The notes: generated by a model not told the origin, from the letters alone. 64,000 nt of DNA from Paenibacillus glycanilyticus (GCF_030161375.1 NZ_BSSQ01000001.1:124001-188000); one strand, 5' to 3'; counted from the first letter of the stretch, positions 17,624 to 26,361 are shown. Translations and numbers: made by a program.

Positions 17624-18928
17624 TTACACCGCCTCCTTGTTCGCGCCGCCCGGCGCTTGATTGGAATCGCCGATCGAAGCAACCGCCTTCTGACGCTCAT
17701 TCCAGGACATCGGCAGCTCGCCGGTCGGAATCTCCACCATGGAGATTGCGCCTTCCACCGGACAGACGATCGAGCACAGGTTGCAGCCAACGCAATCTTC
17801 TTCTCTGACCTTGAGGTAAGACCGTCCGTCGCTGTCCGTTAATCGTTCTATACATTGATGCGAAGTGTCTTCACAGGCAATATGGCATTTGTTGCAGACG
17901 ATGCAATTCTCTTCGTGAATCCGGGCAACGACCTGATAATTCAGATCTAGATCGCCCCAATCCGAATAACGGGGAACGGACTTGCCAATGAGCTCGGTAA
18001 CCGAAGATAACCCTTTGTCATCCAGGTAGTTATTCAGCCCGTCGATCATATCCTCCACGATGCTGAAGCCGTGATGCATCGCCGCCGTGCATACCTGCAC
18101 CCCGGTGGCGCCCATGAGCATGAATTCCACCGCATCGCGCCAATTGGAGACGCCTCCAATTCCGGAGATCGGTACATTCACCTCGGCATTCCGCGCGCAT
18201 TCGGCTACCATGTTGAGGGCAATCGGCTTCACGGCCGGGCCGCAGTAGCCGCCATGCGCCCCTTTTCCGCCGACATGCGGGATCGTATTCCACGTATCGA
18301 GATCTACGCCGGCAAGCGAGTTGATCGTGTTGATCAGCGAGATTGCATCCGCTCCTCCGCGGACGGCGGCTTTGGCCGTTGCCGTTATGTCCGTAATGTT
18401 CGGCGTCAGCTTCACAATGACGGGAGTTTGCGCCGCTTCCTTGGCCCACATCGTCTGCGCCTCGACAAGATCGGGCTGCTGGCCGGAGGCCGAGCCCATG
18501 CCGCGCTCCGCCATGCCATGCGGACAGCCGAAGTTGAGCTCAAGCCCGTCGACTCCGATGGCTTCGACTTTTTTTACAATCTCATGCCACTTCTCCCGCT
18601 TCGGCTCCACCATGAGAGATACGACCAGCGCATGGTTCGGGAACCGTTTCTTCGTCTCGTAAATCTCTTTCAAGTTCACTTCCAGCGGGCGATCGGTGAT
18701 CAGCTCGATATTGTTAAAGCCCGCCACTCGTTGCCCGTTGAAATGAACCGCCGCAAACCTCGATGAGGTATTAATAATCGGATCCCCGAGCGTCTTCCAC
18801 ACCGCTCCGCCCCAGCCCGCTTCGAAAGCGCGCTGCACCTGGTAGCCCGTATTGGTCGGCGGCGCCGAAGCAAGCCAGAATGGATTCGGCGAGGATATGC
18901 CCGCCAGATTGATGCGCAAATCAGCCAT
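17624..18928 (-). CDS. preA: NAD-dependent dihydropyrimidine dehydrogenase, catalytic subunit PreA
   Basis: A 434-residue subunit that reduces uracil or thymine with FMN. It has a dihydroorotate-dehydrogenase-like barrel (about 1-310) containing NPFWLASAPPTNT, GLELNFGCPHGM and ISGIGGVSNW. A C-terminal ferredoxin domain has two 4Fe-4S motifs, CIVCNKCHIAC and CVGCNLCSIVC, near residues 345 and 380. Together with PreT it forms the bacterial two-protein equivalent of mammalian DPD. The RBS AGGAGGGG is the 3' end of a structured leader (18937-19007) that separates it from preT. The stop lies 4 bp before dihydropyrimidinase, so the two are translated in tandem. Confidence 0.92.
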   Translation of the reverse strand: MADLRINLAGISSPNPFWLASAPPTNTGYQVQRAFEAGWGGAVWKTLGDPIINTSSRFAAVHFNGQRVAGFNNIELITDRPLEVNLKEIYETKKRFPNHALVVSLMVEPKREKWHEIVKKVEAIGVDGLELNFGCPHGMAERGMGSASGQQPDLVEAQTMWAKEAAQTPVIVKLTPNITDITATAKAAVRGGADAISLINTINSLAGVDLDTWNTIPHVGGKGAHGGYCGPAVKPIALNMVAECARNAEVNVPISGIGGVSNWRDAVEFMLMGATGVQVCTAAMHHGFSIVEDMIDGLNNYLDDKGLSSVTELIGKSVPRYSDWGDLDLNYQVVARIHEENCIVCNKCHIACEDTSHQCIERLTDSDGRSYLKVREEDCVGCNLCSIVCPVEGAISMVEIPTGELPMSWNERQKAVASIGDSNQAPGGANKEAV

Positions 18929-18936
18929 CGCGTTCC

Positions 18937-19007
18937 CCTCCTAAAAAGAATTGCCGCTCCAAATGGCTTACTAAAGCCATTTGCGGTGATTCTTGCTTCG
19001 AAAGCAT
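18937..19007 (-). promoter_or_regulatory. Leader element copy A (ATGCTTTCGAAG ... hairpin ... AGGAGG)
   Basis: On the minus strand: ATGCTTTCGAAGCAAGAAT, then a long hairpin, then ATTCTTTTTAGGAGG. The stem pairs AAGAAT with ATTCTT, CCGC with GCGG, and AAATGGCTT with AAGCCATTT. It fills the preT-preA gap and ends in the preA Shine-Dalgarno sequence. Similar elements lie in front of genes starting at 25527, 30409 and 37182. An ATG in the element opens a 24-codon frame that ends inside the preA start region. Confidence 0.55.
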
Positions 19008-19035
19008 ATGCTTTGTTACTTTGACAAACTTCGAA

Positions 19036-20391
19036 TTACGCCGTTTCCTCCTGCTCCTTCACCAGCTGCCGATAGATGGCATAAGCGGCTTTCTTCCCTT
19101 GCTGCGCCGCCGATACTACCATCGCTTCCCCTTGACCGTCGCCAAATATAACATCGCCCGCCGCATACACCTGCGGATCGGACGTTTGGAACGTGACCGG
19201 ATCAATCGCCACGATTCCGCGCTTATGCGCAAGTCCCAGCTGCTCCACAAGATTGACGTGCCGCGTCTGGCCAATAGCGAGAATAACGGCATCCACGTCC
19301 ATGACAAACTCCGAGCCTTCGACCGGAACCGGCCGGATATGTCCGCCGCTCTCTTCCAGCCGCATGTAGGTGCATTCAAGCGCCGTCACGTTCCCCGTGG
19401 CATCGCCGATCATCCGCTTCGGTGCGGTAAGCCACTTGAACATGACGCCATCCTGCTTGGCGAAATCGTATTCAAATTCATAAGCCGTCATCTCGGCAGA
19501 AGTTCTGCGGTACACGATCGTGACCTCTTCCGCCCCTAGCCGAACCGAGCAAGTTGCCGCGTCTATAGCAGTATTGCCGGCACCTATTACGGCGACCTTC
19601 TTCCCCGCAATATCCGTCCGGATGGATGTTTTCGTCGATTCCACGAATTCAATCGCATCATATACGCCTTGAAGACCTTCCCCTTCGATGCCAAGCTTCG
19701 GCACCTTGGACATGCCGACGGCGAGAACAATCGCGTCATATTGCTGCTTCATTTCCTCTACGCTAATATTAACGCCAACCTTCACGCCTGTCCGGATCTC
19801 TACGCCAAGCTGCCTCACCTGTTCCACTTCCCACAGCGAAATTTCCTGCGGCAGCCGGAAGCTTACGATGCCATATGTATCCAGGCCTCCCGCCTGCTCC
19901 TTCGCTTCAAACACCGTCACGGCAAAACCAAACCGCGCGAGCTCCCTTGCCGCCGACAACCCGGCCGGGCCTCCGCCGATCACGGCCGCTTTCTTCCCGT
20001 TGCTGCGCCCCGCCGCGAACAACACCTGCTCATTCTTGATCGCCCAGTCCGTCGCATAACGCTGTAGATCGCCAATCATAATCGGCTTGGACGAATGATT
20101 AAGTACACATGCTCCCTCGCAGAGCTCCTCCGTCGGGCATACCCGCGAGCAGCTTGCGCCAACCGGGTTCGCCTCCATGATGGCCCGGGCCGAACCTTTC
20201 ATGTTGCCGGAGGCGATTTTTTTGATAAAGGACGGAATGTTGATGCCTGTCGGACAAGCTTTAATACACGGTGCATCATAGCAATAAAGGCACCGGTTCG
20301 ACTCTTCTACCGCTTCCTTGGGCCTCATTCCGGCTTTCACCTCGGCGAAATTACGCCTCAATGACTCTGCCGATATAAACGTTGTCGCCAT
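19036..20391 (-). CDS. preT: NAD-dependent dihydropyrimidine dehydrogenase, subunit PreT
   Basis: A 451-residue flavoprotein that passes electrons from NAD(P)H to PreA. The N-terminal domain carries cysteines for iron-sulfur clusters (CLYCYDAPCIKACPTGI near residues 33-49 and SCSRVCPTEELCEGAC near 79-95). FAD- and NAD-binding Rossmann folds follow (AVIGGGPAGLSAARELA near 135 and AVIGAGNTAIDAA near 272), then a final FAD strand, VYAAGDVIFGDG. This is the glutamate-synthase small-subunit/DPD N-terminal architecture. The RBS AGGAGG precedes the ATG, only 14 bp from the upstream nitrilase-type gene's stop. It is followed by preA after a structured 107-bp gap. Confidence 0.92.
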   Translation of the reverse strand: MATTFISAESLRRNFAEVKAGMRPKEAVEESNRCLYCYDAPCIKACPTGINIPSFIKKIASGNMKGSARAIMEANPVGASCSRVCPTEELCEGACVLNHSSKPIMIGDLQRYATDWAIKNEQVLFAAGRSNGKKAAVIGGGPAGLSAARELARFGFAVTVFEAKEQAGGLDTYGIVSFRLPQEISLWEVEQVRQLGVEIRTGVKVGVNISVEEMKQQYDAIVLAVGMSKVPKLGIEGEGLQGVYDAIEFVESTKTSIRTDIAGKKVAVIGAGNTAIDAATCSVRLGAEEVTIVYRRTSAEMTAYEFEYDFAKQDGVMFKWLTAPKRMIGDATGNVTALECTYMRLEESGGHIRPVPVEGSEFVMDVDAVILAIGQTRHVNLVEQLGLAHKRGIVAIDPVTFQTSDPQVYAAGDVIFGDGQGEAMVVSAAQQGKKAAYAIYRQLVKEQEETA

Positions 20392-20405
20392 GGGTTACCT
20401 CCTCC

Positions 20406-21287
20406 TTATAGGTTTATGATGCCATCGTACGTTTCCGGCCTGCGGTCCCGATAAAATTGCCAGCTATTCCGCACCTCGCGGATCAACTCTTTGTCCATTA
20501 CGCCAATAACGACCTCATCGCGGTCCCGGCTGCCAATCGCCGCAATGGAACCTCGCGGGTCCACCAAATACGACTGCCCGTAAAACTCCCCCATATTCCA
20601 CGGCGCCTCATACCCGACCCGGTTAATGGCCGCGACATAATACCCGTTTGCCACCGCATGGGCCGGCTGCTCCAGCTTCCACAGATATTCCGAGGTACCG
20701 GCTACCGTTGCGGACGGGTTAAAGACGATCTCTGCCCCGTTGAGCCCAAGCGCCCGCGCCCCTTCCGGAAAATGACGGTCATAACAGATGTATACGCCAA
20801 CTTTCGCGTAAGCTGTATCAAATACGGGATAACCGGAATTGCCCGGCTTGAAATAATATTTCTCCCAGAAGCCGCAGCCACCGTCGCCCGCCACGACATG
20901 CGGGATATGATGCTTGCGGTATTTGCCAAGGTAAGTCCCGTCCGCGTCTATGACCGCCGACGTATTGTAATAATTGGCGATGCCTTCCCTCTCGTAGATC
21001 GGAAGGATAAGGACAACGCCAAGCTCCCGCGCGAGCTCCCGGAACAGCTTCGTTGTTGGCCCATTTGGCATTTCCTCGGCGGCGTCATACCATTTGGTCG
21101 TCTGCTCGGCGCAGAAATACGGACCATAGAAAATCTCCTGCAGCGAGATGATCTGCGCGCCTTTGCTTGCCGCTTCGCGGACGAGCCGGATATGCTTCTC
21201 GATCGCCGCCTTTTTGTGTGCCTCTACCGGCTCGTCGCCGTGAATGTCATGAGATGCTTGTATTAATCCGATGGTTACTTTACTCAT
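20406..21287 (-). CDS. Nitrilase-superfamily amidohydrolase, probable beta-ureidopropionase
   Basis: A 293-residue carbon-nitrogen hydrolase. The catalytic triad is visible: Glu51 in LQEIFYGPYFC, Lys125 in GKYRKHHIPH, and Cys168 in VYICYDRHFPEG. The extra Arg/His pattern after the cysteine and the FYGPYFCAEQ stretch resemble N-carbamoyl-beta-alanine and N-carbamoylputrescine amidases. With PreTA and dihydropyrimidinase downstream, cleavage of N-carbamoyl-beta-alanine to beta-alanine, CO2 and ammonia is the likely reaction. Its ATG overlaps the end of the M20 amidase gene by 8 bp and its RBS (GGAGGAG) is strong, so the two are co-translated. Confidence 0.88.
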   Translation of the reverse strand: MSKVTIGLIQASHDIHGDEPVEAHKKAAIEKHIRLVREAASKGAQIISLQEIFYGPYFCAEQTTKWYDAAEEMPNGPTTKLFRELARELGVVLILPIYEREGIANYYNTSAVIDADGTYLGKYRKHHIPHVVAGDGGCGFWEKYYFKPGNSGYPVFDTAYAKVGVYICYDRHFPEGARALGLNGAEIVFNPSATVAGTSEYLWKLEQPAHAVANGYYVAAINRVGYEAPWNMGEFYGQSYLVDPRGSIAAIGSRDRDEVVIGVMDKELIREVRNSWQFYRDRRPETYDGIINL

Positions 21288-22560
21288 CGCTTCTCCTCCC
21301 GTTGGTTGCTCCGCTTGCGATACGATGCGCCGTCCGGTATAACAGCTCGGCTCCGAGCGTTATGTCTTCCGGGGACGAATATTCCTTGGGGTTATGGCTG
21401 ATGCCTTCCTTGCACCGGACAAAAATCATGCTGTAATCGCAGACATACGACATCGTCAGCGAATCATGGAAAGGCCCGCTCATTAGCTCGGGTGCCGCAA
21501 GCCCCATGGCCGCCGCTTCCTTCCGCACAATATCTTTCATCCAATCCGCGCAGTAACGAGGCTCGCTGTTCGTGTCTTCGCGAATTAAATATTGCAAAGT
21601 ATGCTCGTCGCAAATATCCTGAATCGTATCCAGCAGCTGCAGCTCCAGCTCGTTGCGGCGCGAGAGAACGATGTCCCGGAGATCAACGGTGAACGTTACT
21701 TTTTCCGGAATGATGTTGCGGGAGTCGGGAAAGACCGTTAGCGAACCAACCGTTCCAACCGTCGAAGTGCCTTCTTGAAGCCTGACAAGTTCGTCAAGCG
21801 CAACGATTACTTTGGCGGCGCCTACCAATGCGTCTCTCCTCATCGGCATCGGCACCGAACCCGCATGTCCGGCAAAGCCGTTCAGCTCAACCGTCCACCA
21901 GAGCGGTCCGGAAATACCGCTGACGATACCAACCGGCGCATCCAGCGACTCCAATACCGGTCCTTGTTCAATATGAAGCTCTAGAAAAGCTCCAATTCTT
22001 CCTGCCTCAAACGTATATCGATCAAACGCCGCCGGATCGCAGCCAAACTCTAGCAAAGCTTCCCGGCGGGTTACGCCATTCTTATCCTTCCGGTCCAGCT
22101 CCCCTTCCTCGAGCTTGCCCGTCATGCCGCGGACGCCAAATAATCCTTTGTTGAACCGGCAGCCTTCTTCATCGCAAAAGGCGACTACTTCTATATTCAT
22201 GTCGGGAGTAAATTGCTTCTCCTTCATCGTTTGCACGGTTTCGATGGCTCCTAGAACGCCTAATGCCCCGTCATATCGGCCGCCATAAGGCTGGGAATCC
22301 ACATGGGAGCCAAGCATAAGCACCGGAAGTTCCGGATTCCTACCTCTGAACTCGCCAATCAAATTGCCAAACGGATCGATTCGGGTACGCATCCCCGCTT
22401 CTTCCATCCAATTCCTCACTTGCTCCACGCCAGCCCGATCCTTCTTGGACAAAGCAAGCCGGCATACGCCAGTCTCTCCAATCCTGCCGATCTGGGCTAA
22501 TTCCTCGATATGCCGGTTCAGCCGTTCCGCATTAATGGTTTCCCTAGGTTCCACGCTCAT
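21280..22560 (-). CDS. Zn-dependent M20-family amidase (hydantoinase/carbamoylase family)
   Basis: A 426-residue metallo-amidase related to N-carbamoyl-L-amino-acid hydrolase, allantoate amidohydrolase and yeast-type beta-ureidopropionase. Zinc ligands and the signature are present: GSHVDSQPYGGRYDGALG near residue 85, the DEEGCRF Glu pair near 125, LHIEQGPVLE near 195, and SHNPKEYSS near the C-terminus. The start is the ATG at 22560, with GGGAGGG seven bases upstream. A longer frame to 22593 contains this RBS and is unlikely. It overlaps the nitrilase-type amidase by 8 bp, so the operon encodes two unrelated candidates for the last hydrolytic step. Confidence 0.88.
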   Translation of the reverse strand: MSVEPRETINAERLNRHIEELAQIGRIGETGVCRLALSKKDRAGVEQVRNWMEEAGMRTRIDPFGNLIGEFRGRNPELPVLMLGSHVDSQPYGGRYDGALGVLGAIETVQTMKEKQFTPDMNIEVVAFCDEEGCRFNKGLFGVRGMTGKLEEGELDRKDKNGVTRREALLEFGCDPAAFDRYTFEAGRIGAFLELHIEQGPVLESLDAPVGIVSGISGPLWWTVELNGFAGHAGSVPMPMRRDALVGAAKVIVALDELVRLQEGTSTVGTVGSLTVFPDSRNIIPEKVTFTVDLRDIVLSRRNELELQLLDTIQDICDEHTLQYLIREDTNSEPRYCADWMKDIVRKEAAAMGLAAPELMSGPFHDSLTMSYVCDYSMIFVRCKEGISHNPKEYSSPEDITLGAELLYRTAHRIASGATNGRRSDE

Positions 22561-22631
22561 GCCCATTCCCTCCCGTCCAAACTCCGATGACATATAAGTA
22601 TGTACGATATTTAAATTTATACGGCTAGTCA

Positions 22632-22661
22632 GATAGCTGCCCTCAAGAGAGGGCAGCTATC
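22632..22661 (-). terminator. Intercistronic hairpin between substrate-binding protein and M20 amidase genes
   Basis: A 13-bp perfect stem, GATAGCTGCCCTC (22632-22644) with GAGGGCAGCTATC (22649-22661), and a 4-base loop. No T-run follows on the minus strand. This favours 3'-end protection or partial attenuation after the transporter genes over full termination. Confidence 0.6.
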
Positions 22662-22718
22662 CCGTGCAAAGACTTGCTTATAATGCGCTAGACTCGATTG
22701 CTTCCGGAGATTCACCCG

Positions 22719-23774
22719 TTAGCTTTTTTCCGCATCCGCCAGAATCGTCTTATTGATCGCTTTGCCCAGATCAGGGGCGGCTTTGATAAGACCGTATTTC
22801 ATGGAAATATCCACAGTCCGCTGAACCGCATCATCCACAAACGAGCCAACCTGCGCGTCCGTGAACCCTTCGGGCTTCACGAGTTTGGCCATCTCCATCA
22901 GCATGGTCGTCTGGTGCTCCTTCGTCGTGCTGCCCTCGGTGACCGCCTTCATGACGATATCGACGGCTTCCCCCTGGTTCGCAATCGCGTAATTCCAGCC
23001 TTTCATCGTGGCGCGAATCGCCTTCACCGCGGTATCGCGGTTATCCTTCAGCCAATCTTCCTTCACGACAAGCGTATCCTCAAGCATTCCGACACCGGCA
23101 TCTTCGAAGTCATAGACGTACAGATCATCCGGCTTTACGCCACTCTCCAGCACGACATGGTACTCGTTATAGATCGTCGAGATCGCTACATCCAGCTGTT
23201 TATTGAAGAACTGGTCCATCGTAAAACCTTGCTTCACCAGCTCCACGTCTTTCTGAGGATCAAGACCGTTCTTCTCCATAAAAGCGAGCACCTGGAACTG
23301 CTGGCTTCCCGTCCACATGCCTACCTTCTTGCCTTTCATCTTCGCTGGGGTATCGATTCCGGAAGTTTTGTCCGCGACAAACCGGTACGAGCTTTTCTGC
23401 AAAATTTGCGCGACCGATACAAGCGGCAGGCCGTTATCCCGGTTCACCAGAAGGCTGTCAAAGCTCGTTACGCCGATATCCGCTGCGCCGTTCACCACCT
23501 GCTGCTCAATGACCACATCCGGTCCTCCCGGAACAATCTCGACATCCAGCCCTTCATCGGCGTAGAAACCTTTTTCCTTCGCTACAAAAATACCGGCAAA
23601 CTGCGCTTGAGGCACCCATTTCAGCTGAATCTTCACCTTCTGCAGAGGTTCATCTGCCTTGCCCTCGTTGGCCGACTCCGACGGACTGTTATTGCCGCAG
23701 GCCGCGACAATTAGAAGCGCCATGGCCATCGTCAGCGATGTGACCAAACTCTTAACCCGGTTTCTCTTTCTCAT
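22719..23774 (-). CDS. ABC transporter substrate-binding lipoprotein (SsuA/THI5-NMT1-like)
   Basis: A 351-residue lipoprotein: basic N-terminus, hydrophobic stretch and lipobox IVAAC with Cys26. The mature part has the NMT1/THI5-type fold signs: IQLKWVPQAQFAGIFVAKEKGFYADEG near residue 48, a PGGPDVVIEQQV stretch, and GKKVGMWTG. Relatives bind pyrimidines, thiamin precursors, sulfonates or nitrate. Location within the pyrimidine-degradation operon, downstream of the matching ATPase and permeases, makes a uracil or thymine-type nucleobase, or a dihydropyrimidine or hydantoin, the best guess. It is the last of four transporter genes, and a stable hairpin follows. Confidence 0.85.
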   Translation of the reverse strand: MRKRNRVKSLVTSLTMAMALLIVAACGNNSPSESANEGKADEPLQKVKIQLKWVPQAQFAGIFVAKEKGFYADEGLDVEIVPGGPDVVIEQQVVNGAADIGVTSFDSLLVNRDNGLPLVSVAQILQKSSYRFVADKTSGIDTPAKMKGKKVGMWTGSQQFQVLAFMEKNGLDPQKDVELVKQGFTMDQFFNKQLDVAISTIYNEYHVVLESGVKPDDLYVYDFEDAGVGMLEDTLVVKEDWLKDNRDTAVKAIRATMKGWNYAIANQGEAVDIVMKAVTEGSTTKEHQTTMLMEMAKLVKPEGFTDAQVGSFVDDAVQRTVDISMKYGLIKAAPDLGKAINKTILADAEKS

Positions 23775-23839
23775 CTACCCCAACACTCCCTATCGCTATC
23801 TATTTATAAGATGGTGACATCCCCTGATGCGTCAGAAGG

Positions 23840-24697
23840 TTAAGAAGCTTGCTTTCGCTGAGCGGCATGCCACGGAATCGCGAATCTCTCTATCAGTTGA
23901 ATTAGATAATAAAGCGCGATGCCAAGCACGGCGGCAATAACGATGCAGGACCAGGCAATCGGCATATTGCCAAGCTTGATCTGATCGGATAACAGAAATC
24001 CGAGTCCTCTCGACGATATGAAAAATTCGCCAACAATGGCTCCTATAATACCTGTTGCCATGTTGATCTTCAGCGCCGTAAAAATAGCCGGAAGCGCAAG
24101 CCGGAAGCGAAGCTTAGCAAACACGGTAAATCTTCCTGCCGCATAAGCCTGCATAAGTTCGAGATAAGCGGGTTCCACGGAACGAAGCCCTTTATAAGCG
24201 CTGACCGCCATCGTGGCCATCGTCATGATCGACACAATGGCAATCTTCGAGGCTACCCCATCACCAAACCAGTTGTTCATCACCGGTGCAAGCGCGACAA
24301 TAGGGACCGCGTTCAGAGCCGCGAGAAGCGTAATCGCCCCTTTTCCCGCTTTAGGAAGGAACGATGCGATAATAGCTGCGAGCAGACCAATCGCTGAACC
24401 AATGAGGCAGCCGCCGATCATTTCGGAGCCGGTATACAGCGAATAGTTCCATAACAAATCGCCATTTGAATGAATCGCTTCGGCAATGGCGGATGGAAGC
24501 GGCAATTGATACAGCTCCAAGTGAAACAACTTATGGAAGATTTTCAGCTGCCAAAGGATTAGAAAAAGAAAACCAAAGCCGATAGGTAGCCAGACGTTGC
24601 GGCTTTCCTTGCCCGAAGCTGATTTTGTTTTATTGCTCTTGGCTACCTCTGCTTCTCTAGCCAAAGAAGAGGAGACCGGAGCGCGTTCCGTATTCAT
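23840..24697 (-). CDS. ABC transporter permease (SsuC/TauC type) of the pyrimidine operon
   Basis: A 285-residue inner-membrane permease with about six hydrophobic segments. The EAA-like loop lies near LMQAYAAGRFTVFAKLRFRLALPAIFTALK, matching the BPD_transp_1 family. The start is the ATG at 24697, with GGAG nine bases upstream. The frame extends to 24835, but that part overlaps the neighbouring permease gene. The 14-bp gap to the preceding permease and similar topology indicate that the two form a heterodimeric channel. The last helix region (VLGIALYYLIQLIERFAIPW) is typical of SsuC-like proteins. Confidence 0.85.
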   Translation of the reverse strand: MNTERAPVSSSLAREAEVAKSNKTKSASGKESRNVWLPIGFGFLFLILWQLKIFHKLFHLELYQLPLPSAIAEAIHSNGDLLWNYSLYTGSEMIGGCLIGSAIGLLAAIIASFLPKAGKGAITLLAALNAVPIVALAPVMNNWFGDGVASKIAIVSIMTMATMAVSAYKGLRSVEPAYLELMQAYAAGRFTVFAKLRFRLALPAIFTALKINMATGIIGAIVGEFFISSRGLGFLLSDQIKLGNMPIAWSCIVIAAVLGIALYYLIQLIERFAIPWHAAQRKQAS

Positions 24698-24711
24698 CGC
24701 CGTCATCTCCT

Positions 24712-25527
24712 TCATTCTTCTTGGCCCCCTTGCTGGCGGAATTCGGGCTGCCATGGAGTCAATAACCGTTCCGCCAGCGTAACAAGAAGAAACCAGATCA
24801 AACCAATCGCAACGCTCATCAGAATCGTGGACCAAAACATGTAGACTTGGGAGCTGCCGTAATAAAGCGAGCTAAGCATTAAGACGCCAATTCCGTTTGG
24901 AGCGCCCATAAGCTCGACAATAATGGAAGCGGTGATCGCAAGCGGCGCGGATAACTTTAGGCCGGCGAATAGTCCCGGGAGCGACGCCATCAGCCGCAGC
25001 TTCGCGTACGTAGCCCACGTCGATGCCGCATACGAACGCATTAGTTCCTCCTGCTCCGGCTTAATGCTCTTAAGGCCGCGAAGCATATTGATCGCTACGG
25101 GAAAAAAAGTCACATATCCCGCCATCAGAACTCTCGACATCGCCGGATCATGGATAATGCCATACAGAATGGGAGCAAGCCCGATGATCGGCACCATCTG
25201 CGAAGCAATCATATAAGGCGACAAAGTTAGTTCGACGGCTCTGGACAAACTCATAGCAATGGCTAAGGCTACGCCTACCGCCGCACCGATCAGAAATCCG
25301 GTTATCGAATTGCCAAAGGTAATGATGCCTTGTTTGGCAAGCGTTGACCAATGGTTGGCCAAGGCTTCAAGAACGAGGTGCAAGTAAGGAAGCTTGGAAG
25401 CTGGAGCAAGCACATGGGCCACATCGTTTATGTACCAAGCGGCCGCTTCCCATAGAGCTAGTACTCCGGCTAACCAGATCAGGATTACGCCGCTGCCTTG
25501 GCCGCTTTTTCTAAGCCATCCGCTCAT
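24712..25527 (-). CDS. ABC transporter permease (SsuC/TauC type) of the pyrimidine operon
   Basis: A 271-residue membrane protein with six predicted helices. The cytoplasmic loop, ELMRSYAASTWATYAKLRLMASLPGLFAGLK, contacts the ATPase in this family. It pairs with the next gene as the second half of the channel. The start ATG follows TTAGGAGG, which is the end of leader element copy B (25537-25556) filling the short gap after the ATPase gene. The substrate is inferred only from operon context. Confidence 0.87.
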   Translation of the reverse strand: MSGWLRKSGQGSGVILIWLAGVLALWEAAAWYINDVAHVLAPASKLPYLHLVLEALANHWSTLAKQGIITFGNSITGFLIGAAVGVALAIAMSLSRAVELTLSPYMIASQMVPIIGLAPILYGIIHDPAMSRVLMAGYVTFFPVAINMLRGLKSIKPEQEELMRSYAASTWATYAKLRLMASLPGLFAGLKLSAPLAITASIIVELMGAPNGIGVLMLSSLYYGSSQVYMFWSTILMSVAIGLIWFLLVTLAERLLTPWQPEFRQQGGQEE

Positions 25528-25536
25528 CGAGAGAAT

Positions 25537-25556
25537 CCTCCTAACTTCGAAAGCAT
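25537..25556 (-). promoter_or_regulatory. Leader element copy B (minimal form, no hairpin)
   Basis: On the minus strand ATGCTTTCGAAG runs directly into TTAGGAGG, the permease ribosome binding site. The hairpin present in copies A, C and D is missing. The ATG of the element opens a 10-codon frame whose TGA overlaps the permease ATG, which would allow translational coupling. Confidence 0.45.
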
Positions 25557-25560
25557 TAGC

Positions 25561-26361
25561 TTAGGCGTGCAGTTGTTGCTTGGAAAGCTGGAAACATTCC
25601 CTCACCTTGGCAGTCATCTCGTGAAAACGTCCGGAGTTCCTAATCTGCTCGTAGCTCCCCTCCTCCCGCTCCATTTCCAGGATAGAATGAACTCGCCCGG
25701 GATGGGCTGACATGATAACAACCCGATCGGACAGGAAGACGGCTTCCGGGATGCTATGCGTAACAAACACGATAGTCTTGTTCGTCTGCTTTTGAATATC
25801 GAGCAGGTCCAGCTGAAGCTTCTCCTTCGTGAATTCATCAAGGGCCGAGAATGGCTCATCCATCAGCAAGATTGGCGGATCAAGCGACAAAGCTCTCGCG
25901 ATTGCCACTCTCTGCTGCATCCCGCCGCTTAGCTGCCAAGGATAATGATCCTTGAACTTGGTCAAGCCCACCATGTCAATAAGCCGATTTGATATGGCGG
26001 AATATTCAGACTTTTTAAGACCAAGCACTTCCATCGGAAGCTCAATATTGTCTTTTACCGTACGCCATTCAAATAAGGTAGGGCTTTGAAAAACAATGCC
26101 GTACTTCCTCTTCAGCCTGACCTCGCGGGGCACTTCCTCTCCAATCGTAATCCTCCCGCTTGTTGGCTGGAGCAGATCCGCCAATAATCGAAGCAAAGTC
26201 GACTTCCCGCAGCCTGACGGCCCCAGCAGGGAGACAAACTCGCTGCGATAAATATCAAAGCTGACGCTCGACAAAGCGGTCACTTCACGTCCTTTGCGGC
26301 CAAACACCATAGACACATCGTCAATCCGAATTTCCTTTTCCTTCTCTCTTCCAAGTGACAA
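25561..26361 (-). CDS. ABC transporter ATP-binding protein (SsuB/TauB type)
   Basis: A 266-residue ATPase. Walker A is GPSGCGKST near residue 52, the Q-loop is in FQSPTLFEW, the signature is LSGGMQQRVAIARAL near 145, Walker B is ILLMDEPFSALD, and the H-loop is VTHSIPEA. It powers the importer formed with the two downstream permeases and the NMT1-like lipoprotein. It is the first gene of the pyrimidine operon. The start codon is a TTG at 26361, with GGGAGG about nine bases upstream; no ATG fits the conserved N-terminus. The upstream intergenic stretch holds the likely operon promoter. Confidence 0.9.
   Translation of the reverse strand: MSLGREKEKEIRIDDVSMVFGRKGREVTALSSVSFDIYRSEFVSLLGPSGCGKSTLLRLLADLLQPTSGRITIGEEVPREVRLKRKYGIVFQSPTLFEWRTVKDNIELPMEVLGLKKSEYSAISNRLIDMVGLTKFKDHYPWQLSGGMQQRVAIARALSLDPPILLMDEPFSALDEFTKEKLQLDLLDIQKQTNKTIVFVTHSIPEAVFLSDRVVIMSAHPGRVHSILEMEREEGSYEQIRNSGRFHEMTAKVRECFQLSKQQLHA

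Noticed and set aside
18929..19035. Known riboswitch upstream of preA
   Set aside because: The structured gap shows no conserved core of any riboswitch class I can recall and shares its ends with other, unrelated leaders in the window, so it was treated as part of the dispersed leader element.
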